From positions 434,001 through 498,000 of the forward strand of contig OMPR01000010.1 of assembly GCA_900313015.1 (NCBI GenBank): a stretch of 64,000 nt of DNA. Reading direction: 5' to 3'. The notes below the pieces were generated by a model. The model did not search any database and was not told where the DNA came from. It saw only the letters and a program-made list of their open reading frames with translations. Position numbers and translations under genes: made by a program. Shown piece after piece: positions 55,623 to 63,666 of this stretch (its first letter is position 1; each line of letters starts with the position of its first letter). The DNA is from Rhodobacteraceae bacterium EL53 (GTDB taxonomy: Bacteria > Pseudomonadota > Alphaproteobacteria > Rhodobacterales > Rhodobacteraceae).

Positions 55623-56459
55623 ATGCTGGATGCAGCCAACACAACCGACGTGCAGGCCGAAACCCTGCTTGAGGTCAATAATATCGAGGTGATCTACAAT
55701 CACGTGATCCTCGTGCTGAAAGGCGTCAGCCTGAATGTGCCCAAGGGTGGGATCACTGCCTTGTTGGGCGGCAATGGCGCAGGCAAAACGACCACACTCA
55801 AAGCCGTGTCCAACCTGCTGCGTTCTGAACGCGGCGAGGTGACCAAAGGCTCGATCAAATACCGCGGATCTCATGTTCACGAGGCCGACCCCGCTGATCT
55901 GGTGCGCAAGGGCGTGATCCAGGTGATGGAGGGGCGTCACTGTTTTGAACACCTGACCGTCGAAGAAAACCTGATGACTGGCGCCTACACGCGCGGCGAT
56001 GGCAAGGCCAAGGTGCAACAGGATCTGGAAATGGTTTACAACTATTTCCCCCGTCTCAAGGAACGCCGCCGTTCGCAGGCTGGCTATACCTCGGGTGGGG
56101 AACAGCAGATGGTCGCCATGGGCCGCGCTTTGATGAGCCGCCCGGAAACCATCCTGCTTGACGAACCGTCGATGGGTCTGGCCCCACAGTTGGTCGAAGA
56201 AATCTTTGGCATCGTTAAGGATCTGAACGAAAAAGAAGGTGTGTCTTTCTTGTTGGCGGAACAGAACACCAACGTGGCCCTGCGGTTTGCGCATTACGGC
56301 TACATTCTGGAATCCGGTCGCGTCGTGATGGATGGCCCTGCCGCTGAACTGCGCGAAAACCCGGACGTCAAAGAATTCTATCTCGGCATGTCGGATGATG
56401 GACGCAAAAGTTTCCGGGATGTCCGGTCGTATCGCCGCCGTAAGCGGTGGCTGAGCTGA
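55623..56459 (+). CDS. livF: Branched-chain-type ABC transporter ATP-binding protein, second
   Basis: 278 aa. Walker A GGNGAGKTT near residue 50, signature YTSGGEQQMVAMGRAL near 158, Walker B TILLDEPSMGLAP near 178, H-loop replaced by the usual LivF segment FLLAEQNTNVAL. Long N-terminal extension relative to E. coli LivF, as for the livG product. Stop and the next possible start overlap (TGATG). Confidence 0.93.
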   Translation: MLDAANTTDVQAETLLEVNNIEVIYNHVILVLKGVSLNVPKGGITALLGGNGAGKTTTLKAVSNLLRSERGEVTKGSIKYRGSHVHEADPADLVRKGVIQVMEGRHCFEHLTVEENLMTGAYTRGDGKAKVQQDLEMVYNYFPRLKERRRSQAGYTSGGEQQMVAMGRALMSRPETILLDEPSMGLAPQLVEEIFGIVKDLNEKEGVSFLLAEQNTNVALRFAHYGYILESGRVVMDGPAAELRENPDVKEFYLGMSDDGRKSFRDVRSYRRRKRWLS

Positions 56460-56473
56460 TGAGGGATCAGGCA

Positions 56474-57691
56474 ATGACACCATATGATACCCTAGAACTT
56501 CGCAGTGACGACGAACGCGCCGCTGATCTGGCCCGGGCTTTGCCGGAACAGATCGCTCGCGCCCAAAACGCGCCGGGATATGCCGGATCGCTGGCCGGGG
56601 TGGACGCCTCCGCGATCAGCAGTGCCGCTGATCTGGTCGGCCTGCCCGTGCTGCGTAAATCTGAACTAAGCCGGGCACAGGCCGAAAATGCACCCTTTGG
56701 TGGGTTCACGGTCAAACCGGCCACCGGATTTGCCCATATCTTTCAATCTCCCGGCCCGATCTATGAACCGGGCGGGGTGGATCACGATTGGTGGCGCATG
56801 GGTCGGTTTCTGCACGCTGCTGGAATTGGTCAGGGCGACATCGTCCAGAACTGTTTTGGCTATCACCTGACACCGGCTGGCATGATCTTTGAAAACGGCG
56901 CCCGCGCTGTTGGCGCGGCTGTTTTGCCCGCCGGAACAGGTCAGACCGAGTTGCAGGTAAACGCCGCGCGCGATGTGGGCTGTACTGCCTACGCCGGCAC
57001 GCCGGATTACCTTAAGGTGATCCTGGATAAAGCCGACGCGATGGGCGTGAAGCTCAACTTCACCAAAGCAGCCGTTGGCGGCGGGGCGCTGTTCCCGTCG
57101 TTGCGTCAGGAATATGCAGACCGGGGCATCTCGTGTTTGCAGAGCTACGCCACGGCGGATCTGGGCAACATCGCCTATGAATCCGCTGCGATGGAGGGGA
57201 TGATCGTTGACGAACATGTGATCGTTGAAATCGTCACTCCGGGCACAGGAACGCCGGTGGCACCGGGCGAGGTAGGCGAGGTGGTTGTAACTTCCCTGAA
57301 CCCCGACTACCCACTGATCCGGTTTGCCACTGGCGATCTGTCTGCGGTGTTGCCGGGTCATTCGCCCTGTGGCCGCACCAATAAGCGGATCAAAGGCTGG
57401 ATGGGTCGTGCGGACCAAACCACCAAGATCAAAGGCATGTTTGTACGTCCAGAACAGGTCGCCGCCTTGGTTGAAAAGCACGATGACATTGTCAGAGCCC
57501 GTGTGATCGCCAAGCGGGACGGTGAAATGGACACCATGACTGTTCAGATCGAAAGCGCCGGCAGCGATGAAATGGCCTATGCCAAATCGGTGATCGAAGT
57601 GCTGAAACTCAAGGCCGCAATCGAAGTTGTCGCCCCCGGATCCCTGCCCAAAGACGGCTTGGTGATCGAGGATCAGCGCAAATACGACTGA
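56474..57691 (+). CDS. Phenylacetate-CoA ligase (PaaK)-like AMP-forming ligase
   Basis: 405 aa from the ATG at 56474 (GAGGG upstream); ATG at 56459 overlapping the livF stop is an alternative. PaaK-like features: FQSPGPIYEPGG near residue 97, AGTGQTELQ near 155, AGTPDYLKV, SYATADLGNIAYE near 225, and the Asp of RFATGDLSAV near 285. It is shorter than PaaK (~435) and lacks the usual N-terminal SSGTTG-rich loop, having SPGPIYEP instead. It may activate an aromatic or related acid. Last gene of the operon. Confidence 0.85.
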   Translation: MTPYDTLELRSDDERAADLARALPEQIARAQNAPGYAGSLAGVDASAISSAADLVGLPVLRKSELSRAQAENAPFGGFTVKPATGFAHIFQSPGPIYEPGGVDHDWWRMGRFLHAAGIGQGDIVQNCFGYHLTPAGMIFENGARAVGAAVLPAGTGQTELQVNAARDVGCTAYAGTPDYLKVILDKADAMGVKLNFTKAAVGGGALFPSLRQEYADRGISCLQSYATADLGNIAYESAAMEGMIVDEHVIVEIVTPGTGTPVAPGEVGEVVVTSLNPDYPLIRFATGDLSAVLPGHSPCGRTNKRIKGWMGRADQTTKIKGMFVRPEQVAALVEKHDDIVRARVIAKRDGEMDTMTVQIESAGSDEMAYAKSVIEVLKLKAAIEVVAPGSLPKDGLVIEDQRKYD

Positions 57692-57729
57692 CGCGCCGCA
57701 GCCTTTGCGGAACGTGATATAAAAAGGGT

Positions 57730-57757
57730 CCCGGCGCATATCGCCGGGGCGCTTTTT
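57730..57757 (+). terminator. Intrinsic terminator of the CoA-ligase/ABC operon
   Basis: Stem cccggcg / cgccggg (7 bp, 57730-57736 and 57742-57748) with a 5-nt loop, followed by gcgcttttt. It ends the eight-gene operon 39 bp after its last stop. Confidence 0.8.
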
Positions 57758-57769
57758 CGTTCGAAAAAT

Positions 57770-59011
57770 TTACGAACCGGGTCGCTGTAACCCCGTCTCC
57801 GTTCGCGCGCTAAGCAACGCGCCAGTCGCGGCTTGGATGAATGCCAAATACCGCTCATGGCCGTCTTCAACCGACAGCTCCAGATTGGTGTCACCCATCC
57901 GCCCCAACAGCGAAAGCTGCTCGCAGAACCAGTTCAAAACCGCCCCCCTTGGCAATTCACTTGCGGGTGGGAAACCCCGTTCAACTGCCGGGGCCATTTC
58001 CAACGCCCCAGACAACAGCTTGGTTGGGAATTCGGGGTCGATGATAAAGGGGCGGCCCATGCCGATCAGGTCCGTTTCCGCGCGCTCCAGCGCGCCATTC
58101 ATCACCTCAGCGGATCGAAATCCGCCCGTCACCATCAGGGGGATAGAGATCGCCGCCTTGATCGCCTTGGCATATTCCAGAAAATACCCTTCGCGCGCCT
58201 TTGTGCTCTCTTTTTGCGAGGCGTGTTGATACGCGGTTGGGGTTTCGAACGTTCCGCCTGAGATTTCGATGAAATCCACGCCTTCCGCTTCCAGCATCTG
58301 CGCCACCAGCACACTCTCTTCGTGGCTAAAGCCGCCCTTTTGGAAATCTGACGAATTGAGCTTCACCGCGACGATGAACTCAGGGTTCACAGCCATGCGC
58401 ACAGCCCGCACCACCGACAACAGCAACCGCGCCCGGTTTTCCAGCGGTCCACCCCAGTGATCGTCCCGCGTGTTGATCCGGGGCGACAGGGCCGAGCTGA
58501 GCAGATACCCATGCGCCCCGTGGATCTGAACTCCATCAAACCCGGCCTCCTGCGCCAGCTGGGCCGAACGGGAAAATTTCTCGACCACAGCCTCTAGATC
58601 CGCATTCGTCGCCTGCTGCGGCGTGCCATACCCGGCCAAATCCATTTCTTCGGTCGAGATGGAGGTGGGCATGGGGTTCACCGCCTGTGGTGTTTGCCGC
58701 CCGGCATGGGCCAGTTGTGCCAGCACAATCGCACCCCCGCATTTTGCCGCCTCGGTCAGACGCGCCACCTGACCAAGGTCAGACAGGGAATCCGGCACAA
58801 AGTTTCCCGCATGTTCCAGGTGCCAACGATCCACAGGTGTATTTCCGGTGATCAGCATCGCAGCCCTTCCAGCACTCCACCGTCGGAACAGGTCAATGTG
58901 CCCCTGTGACGGGTTGTTATGATCGTCTGCAAGCGCCTCGGACATTGTGGATTTCATGATCCGGTTCTTTAGGGTGCGCCCATTCGGCAGTGTGAGTGTT
59001 TCACCAATCAT
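57770..59011 (-). CDS. NADH:flavin oxidoreductase, old yellow enzyme family
   Basis: 413 aa from the ATG at 59011, which overlaps the ArsR gene stop (ATGA). FMN-binding TIM barrel: LKNRIMKSTMSEALAD near residue 15, AQLAHAGRQTP near 98, GVQIHGAHGYLLS near 160 with the His-x-x-His substrate pair, SPRINTRDDHWGGPLENRARL near 175 (conserved core DDxWGG), and VTGGFR near 295. These enzymes reduce activated C=C bonds or related electrophiles. The linked ArsR gene suggests inducible expression. Confidence 0.9.
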   Translation of the reverse strand: MIGETLTLPNGRTLKNRIMKSTMSEALADDHNNPSQGHIDLFRRWSAGRAAMLITGNTPVDRWHLEHAGNFVPDSLSDLGQVARLTEAAKCGGAIVLAQLAHAGRQTPQAVNPMPTSISTEEMDLAGYGTPQQATNADLEAVVEKFSRSAQLAQEAGFDGVQIHGAHGYLLSSALSPRINTRDDHWGGPLENRARLLLSVVRAVRMAVNPEFIVAVKLNSSDFQKGGFSHEESVLVAQMLEAEGVDFIEISGGTFETPTAYQHASQKESTKAREGYFLEYAKAIKAAISIPLMVTGGFRSAEVMNGALERAETDLIGMGRPFIIDPEFPTKLLSGALEMAPAVERGFPPASELPRGAVLNWFCEQLSLLGRMGDTNLELSVEDGHERYLAFIQAATGALLSARTETGLQRPGS

Positions 59012-59280
59012 TTCAGAATTTCCTGTGCAAAGGCATCCATCATGGCCTGTATCGCCTCTTCGTTCCGGCGATAAAAAGTCCACTGGTCGTGACGGTCGAA
59101 CTTTACCAACCCAGCATCCTTTAGAATGCCCATGTCATTCGAAATCGTGGATTGCGAGAGCGCCGCCTTGTCTCGGATATAGGCCACGCAAACACCATCC
59201 AGATCGGCATGCTCTTCCAACGCAGGGGGAAAATTTGATCGCAGGAATCGCCCATGCGTGGATGCACCGCTCAACCACAC
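59008..59280 (-). CDS. ArsR-family winged-helix regulator, short N-terminus
   Basis: 90 aa from a GTG start. The recognition-helix region ALSQSTISNDMGILKDAGLV (residues ~40-59) and wing FDRHDQWTFYRRNEE are clear. The first two helices usual in ArsR proteins (LADPTRLxIL) are not evident; residues 1-20 read MWLSGASTHGRFLRSNFPPA. The frame is open ten codons further but with no better start. No metal-binding CxC motif is present, so it may sense an electrophile or redox signal. It overlaps the flavoenzyme gene and probably controls it. Confidence 0.78.
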   Translation of the reverse strand: MWLSGASTHGRFLRSNFPPALEEHADLDGVCVAYIRDKAALSQSTISNDMGILKDAGLVKFDRHDQWTFYRRNEEAIQAMMDAFAQEILK

Positions 59281-59287
59281 AAATGGC

Positions 59288-60415
59288 TTAGAGAGCCGGA
59301 ACCAGGTAATTCAAGATACTGGTCATTCGGATCATGACTTTGCGGATTACGTGTGTGGGCTGTACAGACTCTGTATAGACCGTTGCCATGCCCACAGCAC
59401 CCGGCCGCAACGCTTGCAACACCTCTGGCGCATCCAGTTCTATCCGGACCACAAATGGTTCGGCTTGGATCTCGCCACTGGTAAACACGGTCCCAGACAC
59501 CATTGCCTGTCCCTGTGATGAAATATTAATAAGCGAGTCAACTTTCCCGGTAATGACCTCACCAGGATTGGTTTTTATGGCCAATTCAACGGTTTGTCCG
59601 TTTTCCAAATGGCGCAAATAGATCTGTTGAATGTTGACGATCAGTGCTTTGTCCGAGGTGTCTACGTATACCATCGCTGGGGCGAGTGGCAAATTGGTGA
59701 CCCTTTGGCCAACGGACAAGGCTAAGTTCGTCACATATCCCTCACTGGGCGCGCGAACTTCAGTTTGTTCAAGATTCCAGACCGCTTGATCCAAGTTGGA
59801 TTTTGCTGTGGCCACTTTCGCGACCACGCCGTCTTCGGTCACGGCCCCAAGCTCGGTTTCAGCGCGCGACACTGCGGCCTTTGCCTGATCTACAGCAGCG
59901 ACTGCAGTTTCAAGATTCCGCTCGCGCCGTTCAAGACGATTTTCCGAGATCGTTCCACTTTGCACCAGCTTTTCATCGTCATCGTACAGGCTCTGGGCTA
60001 GCGTCAACGCGACCTCTGCTTGCCGCAACTGTGCCTCGGCATTCTTGAGCGCATCAATATCCTGTTTTGCTTGGGCTTCTGTCTGGATCAATTGCGCCTT
60101 CGCAGCACTCAGGGCAATTTCAAATGGAACAGGGTCGATTCGAAACAACACGTCACCCTTATTGAGGGGCGTTTCGGGTTTCACTGGAATTTCGACAACT
60201 TGGCCAGATACATTGGGAATGACCTGTATCGCTCGGGTTAACACCCGTGCTGGTCCTTGCGGCGCGCCCCATTGCAACGGGATGAACAGGAATATGAATA
60301 GCACCACCATCCAGATCAGCGTTGTTGACCAGACAAGCCCGGTGTTCGGCAACAGCTTAATTCGGATCAGAACAAACAGAACCACGGCATAGATCAAGGT
60401 CAGGAAAACAATCAT
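59288..60415 (-). CDS. HlyD-family periplasmic adaptor, YiaV-like
   Basis: 375 aa from the ATG at 60415. Two N-terminal membrane segments (residues ~1-45) are followed by a barrel-sandwich half (PNVSGQVVEIPVKPETPLNKGD), a long coiled coil (~105-190, rich in Ala/Glu/Gln), and the second half (VRAPSEGYVTNLALSVGQRV). This is the membrane-fusion-protein fold that bridges inner-membrane pumps to the outer membrane. No pump or TolC gene is adjacent. It is preceded by a DUF3302 gene, the same pairing as E. coli yiaV/yiaW. Confidence 0.9.
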   Translation of the reverse strand: MIVFLTLIYAVVLFVLIRIKLLPNTGLVWSTTLIWMVVLFIFLFIPLQWGAPQGPARVLTRAIQVIPNVSGQVVEIPVKPETPLNKGDVLFRIDPVPFEIALSAAKAQLIQTEAQAKQDIDALKNAEAQLRQAEVALTLAQSLYDDDEKLVQSGTISENRLERRERNLETAVAAVDQAKAAVSRAETELGAVTEDGVVAKVATAKSNLDQAVWNLEQTEVRAPSEGYVTNLALSVGQRVTNLPLAPAMVYVDTSDKALIVNIQQIYLRHLENGQTVELAIKTNPGEVITGKVDSLINISSQGQAMVSGTVFTSGEIQAEPFVVRIELDAPEVLQALRPGAVGMATVYTESVQPTHVIRKVMIRMTSILNYLVPAL

Positions 60416-60419
60416 CAGA

Positions 60420-60659
60420 TCAGCCCTCCGATTGGGTGCGAGAGGGGGGAACAGTAAATGCCCAGACCAAAGCCAGCGGCCAAAAGACCCCAAGCATCAA
60501 CGCGCCCAACCATCCCGCCACCGTAATGGCTTCGGTTTGGGGGTGATTGCGGCTCTTGGCGATTTGGCCGGGCAAACGCGCCAGAACAACAAAGCCAACG
60601 AGAACGGTCAGGATCAAAACGATCAGAACCACCCAAGCGAAATAGTCCAATCCAGTCAT
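60420..60659 (-). CDS. DUF3302 small membrane protein, YiaW-like
   Basis: 79 aa from the ATG at 60659 with AGGAG 10 bp upstream. Two membrane segments: TGLDYFAWVVLIVLILTVLVG near the N-terminus (here residues ~2-25) and ALMLGVFWPLALVWAF at ~51-67. Between them RLPGQIAKSRNHPQTEAI is typical of DUF3302. Its role is unknown, but it is consistently linked to HlyD-like YiaV. Four bases separate it from the HlyD gene. Confidence 0.85.
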   Translation of the reverse strand: MTGLDYFAWVVLIVLILTVLVGFVVLARLPGQIAKSRNHPQTEAITVAGWLGALMLGVFWPLALVWAFTVPPSRTQSEG

Positions 60660-60815
60660 GTCATAATCGCTCCTGTGAAAAACGTTAGTTTCAAGCCTAG
60701 TCGGAAAGTGAGAGCATCGGAAAGGAAATGTATAGCGGCCTTGAATAGATTGGTGCTGGAGTCTCCGACAGAAATGGTCGAATAAGAGAAAACCGCATTC
60801 ATTTCCGTGACAGTG

Positions 60816-62483
60816 ATGGCCGAAACCGAATACGCAGAACAGGGCTCGCGCCACCGGAACGCTCTAGGCACCCGCATATTGGGGGCAGGGGCCTATGTCA
60901 TCGCAGGGATCTGTCTGCTGCCCATGGTGGCTGTGGCGCTTGCTGCGGTAACCGGCGGCACAGACACGATCACGCACCTCTTTATGACAGTGATGCCGGA
61001 TTACATCATTACGACGGTATTGCTGGTGTTGATGGTCTCGTGCGGCACGTTCAGCTTGGGGGTTGGCGCGGCGTGGTTGGTGACAATGACCCGCTTTCCC
61101 GGGGTGCGTATGATGGAGGTGGCCCTGGTGCTCCCTCTGGCCTTTCCCGCCTATGTACTCGCCTATGCCTATACCTTTGTTCTGGATCATCCCGGCATCG
61201 TGCAAACAACATTGCGACAGGTGACCGGATGGGGCCCACGCGATTATTGGTTCCCCGAGGTGCGCTCGACCGAAGGCGCGGCGGTGATGCTGATCCTTGT
61301 GCTCTACCCCTATGTGTACCTGCTCGCCCGCGCCGCCTTTTTGCAGCAAAGCTCGACCGCATTTCTGGCGGCTCGTGCCCTCGGATCCAGCCCATGGAGC
61401 GCCTTTTGGCGCGTTTCTCTGCCGATGGCCCGCCCTGCAATCGCGGGTGGGGTTTTGCTGGCGGTGATGGAAACCATCGCAGATTTCGGAACCGTTTCGT
61501 ATTTCGGGGTGCAGACCTTTGCCACCGGCATATACACCAGCTGGTTTTCCATGGGTGACCGCGCCGCAGCGGCGCAATTGGCGCTGTGCCTGCTCAGTTT
61601 TGCGCTGTTGCTGGCGGTGGCCGAACGGACCCAACGCGGCAAGGCGAAATACTATCAGGCTGGCAAACGCCACGCTTCGATGCCCGCTTCGGACCTGACA
61701 GGATGGTCCGCCACTTTGGCCTTCACACTTTGCTCTATCCCTGTGGTGTTAGGCTTTGCACTGCCGGTGGTGATCCTCGTGCAGATGGGCTTTGAATCCG
61801 AACAGAACCTGCTGTCGCGCCGGTATGTTGAGTTTATCCAGAATTCGCTGACCCTTGCTGGTATTGCGGCGGTCCTGACTGTCTGCGCCGCCATCTGCGT
61901 TGGCTTCTTTCAGCGGCTCAAACCGGGGCGCCGGTCGGCCACAGCAGGGTATTTGGCCCGCTTGGGCTATGCGGTTCCCGGTGGCGTCATCGCTGTGGGC
62001 CTGATCGTGCCGTTTGCCGCCTTTGACAACGCGCTGGATGCGTGGATGCGGGCGACGTTCGACTATTCCACCGGTCTGTTGCTGACCGGATCGATCTGGC
62101 TGTTGATCGGGGCTTACATGGTACGCTTTCTCGCCGCCGCGCTTGGTGCCTACGAGGGGGGCCAAAGCATGGTCCACGCCAATATGGATCACGCCGCGCG
62201 CTCGCTTGGCCAAACCCCATTCGGGACCCTGCGCCGGGTGCACCTGCCCATCCTAACGCCTTCGCTACTGACCGCCCTGCTGATCGTTTTTGTCGACGTG
62301 ATGAAAGAGCTCCCGGCGACCCTGATCATGCGGCCGTTCAACTTTGATACCCTCGCGGTGCAGGCCTATCGATTGGCCTCGGATGAACGTCTCGAAGGGG
62401 CCGCTGTGCCTTCTCTGGTCATTCTCGCCATCGGGTTGCTGCCAGTGATCCTGATCTGTCGACAGGTTGGCCGGGACCGCTAA
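60816..62483 (+). CDS. fbpB: Fe(III)-type ABC transporter permease, double domain
   Basis: 555 aa from ATG 60816; a GTG at 60807 is an alternative, and neither has a good ribosome site. Two fused six-segment permease domains, each with an EAA-type loop (AARALGSSPWSAFWRVSLPMA near residue 190 without its last residues, and AARSLGQTPFGTLRRVHLP near 470). This is the FbpB/AfuB architecture for ferric-iron import. Its binding protein is probably the gene at the right edge. No ATPase gene is in the window. It is divergent from the DUF3302/HlyD pair and overlaps the GNAT gene by 4 bp at the 3' ends. Confidence 0.88.
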   Translation: MAETEYAEQGSRHRNALGTRILGAGAYVIAGICLLPMVAVALAAVTGGTDTITHLFMTVMPDYIITTVLLVLMVSCGTFSLGVGAAWLVTMTRFPGVRMMEVALVLPLAFPAYVLAYAYTFVLDHPGIVQTTLRQVTGWGPRDYWFPEVRSTEGAAVMLILVLYPYVYLLARAAFLQQSSTAFLAARALGSSPWSAFWRVSLPMARPAIAGGVLLAVMETIADFGTVSYFGVQTFATGIYTSWFSMGDRAAAAQLALCLLSFALLLAVAERTQRGKAKYYQAGKRHASMPASDLTGWSATLAFTLCSIPVVLGFALPVVILVQMGFESEQNLLSRRYVEFIQNSLTLAGIAAVLTVCAAICVGFFQRLKPGRRSATAGYLARLGYAVPGGVIAVGLIVPFAAFDNALDAWMRATFDYSTGLLLTGSIWLLIGAYMVRFLAAALGAYEGGQSMVHANMDHAARSLGQTPFGTLRRVHLPILTPSLLTALLIVFVDVMKELPATLIMRPFNFDTLAVQAYRLASDERLEGAAVPSLVILAIGLLPVILICRQVGRDR

Positions 62484-62995
62484 CCCAGGGTTTTGTATAG
62501 ATAGGTGGTCGGCTCGTACACGTCCTCAAACACGTTGCGACAAAACCGGGGAATTTGCCCCGCAACCTGAAACCCGATGCCTTCGTACAAGGATTGCGAG
62601 GGATCACCGCTGCGAGTGTCCAGAACCAGTAACGTCAATCCCAAGTCGCACGCACGCTGCTCTAGCGCGGTCATCAATTCGCGCCCGGCCCCGTGGCGAC
62701 GATGATCGGGATGCACCAGCAACTTAGCCACATCCGCGCGATGGGGCTGGTTCGGCATCGCCGCTTTCAACAGCTGAACCGTGCCAATCACCACACCGTC
62801 CAGCCGCGCCACAAACAGATCGCACGCCCCGGCATCCACCGCAGGAAACACCCGATCCACCCAAAACGCTTGCGCCTCATCCTCGGCAAAAGGCGCCACA
62901 AATCCCACACTCGCCCCATCCAGAACACAGGCATGCAGAACCCCGGTCAGCGCCGCCAGCTCATCCGGCTCTTCCAGCCGTTCAACCGCTATCAT
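62480..62995 (-). CDS. GNAT-family N-acetyltransferase
   Basis: 171 aa. The acetyl-CoA motif is VHPDHRRHGAGRELM near residue 95 (R/Q-x-x-G-x-G/A form), preceded by the beta-4 strand ADVAKLLV and followed by LLVLDTRSGDPSQSLYEGIGF near 122. Substrate unknown. It overlaps the upstream XRE-cupin gene by 4 bp (ATGA), so the two are coupled and share the Fur-like box upstream. Confidence 0.92.
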   Translation of the reverse strand: MIAVERLEEPDELAALTGVLHACVLDGASVGFVAPFAEDEAQAFWVDRVFPAVDAGACDLFVARLDGVVIGTVQLLKAAMPNQPHRADVAKLLVHPDHRRHGAGRELMTALEQRACDLGLTLLVLDTRSGDPSQSLYEGIGFQVAGQIPRFCRNVFEDVYEPTTYLYKTLG

Positions 62996-63546
62996 ATCAA
63001 CACCATCAAATAACGGGCCCCACGGGTTGGTCCTGTTTCAAACGTGGTTGCCCCGGACAGATGATAGCGCAGGCAATCCCCGCCGCTCAGGGCATGGGTC
63101 ACCCCATCCACCGTCAGGTTCAGCGCCCCGTCCAGCATGACCAGATGATGTTCCAAACCTGATCGTGACGGCGTGCCATAGGCAATGCGCTGCCCCGATG
63201 GCAGATGGCATTCCAACACTTCACCGCTCAATCCACCCGCCGGGGGCGACACGGACCGACGGTTAAATCCCGTGTCAGGGTCTTCCCACTCGACTTGATT
63301 GGCAAAAGGCACTTTGGGGGCAAAGCTGTCCTCTACCATCATCATCAGTCGCGACATCGGCAGTTCATATGCGGCGCACAAACGGCCCAAACCTTCGGCC
63401 GTCGGGGACACCTCAGCCTTTTCCATGCGCGACAGCGTAGCCCGGCTTACCCCACTGTGCGTCGCAAGCTGATCCAACGACCACCCGCGCCCCACCCGCA
63501 ATTCCTTTAACCGCCCTGCAAGGCGTTTTGACAGGTCATCTAACAT
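62992..63546 (-). CDS. XRE-family regulator with cupin domain
   Basis: 184 aa from the ATG at 63546. HTH at residues ~10-62 (LKELRVGRGWSLDQLATHSG, then VSRATLSRMEKAEVSP). C-terminal cupin domain at ~105-184 (GLEHHLVMLDGALNLTVDG, GDCLRYHLSGATTFE). Such regulators usually control small-molecule catabolism or uptake and bind an effector through the cupin. The coupled GNAT could modify that effector. An extended upstream frame is rejected because the HTH begins only at this Met. Confidence 0.92.
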   Translation of the reverse strand: MLDDLSKRLAGRLKELRVGRGWSLDQLATHSGVSRATLSRMEKAEVSPTAEGLGRLCAAYELPMSRLMMMVEDSFAPKVPFANQVEWEDPDTGFNRRSVSPPAGGLSGEVLECHLPSGQRIAYGTPSRSGLEHHLVMLDGALNLTVDGVTHALSGGDCLRYHLSGATTFETGPTRGARYLMVLI

Positions 63547-63556
63547 AGTCCATATC

Positions 63557-63571
63557 CGAGAATGATTCCCA
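63557..63571. promoter_or_regulatory. Fur-like box upstream of the XRE-cupin gene
   Basis: CGAGAATGATTCCCA matches the 7-1-7 pattern TGAGAATGATTCTCA at 13 of 15 positions. It lies 11 bp upstream of the ATG, where a bound repressor would block the xre-gnat transcript. Its core is close to box 2 of the Mn/Fe transporter promoter. Confidence 0.55.
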
Positions 63572-63611
63572 TATATGAAAATTGTGCACTGAAAGGTAAC
63601 ACTTGTAAATA

Positions 63612-63641
63612 GAAAAGGGCGCACGGAAATCCGCACGCCCT
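63612..63641 (-). terminator. Terminator of the iron-type binding-protein gene
   Basis: Stem agggcg / cgccct plus inner cgg / ccg separated by a 2x2 internal loop, 4-nt loop; on the minus strand the stem is followed by CCCTTTTCT. It separates the binding-protein gene from the xre-gnat operon. Confidence 0.7.
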
Positions 63642-63666
63642 CACTGCTCAGATGGTTTGGGTGGAT

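Noticed and set aside
56666-57739. 357-aa minus-strand ORF opposite the PaaK-like ligase
   Set aside because: Shadow frame of a conserved ligase; no motif and no ribosome site.
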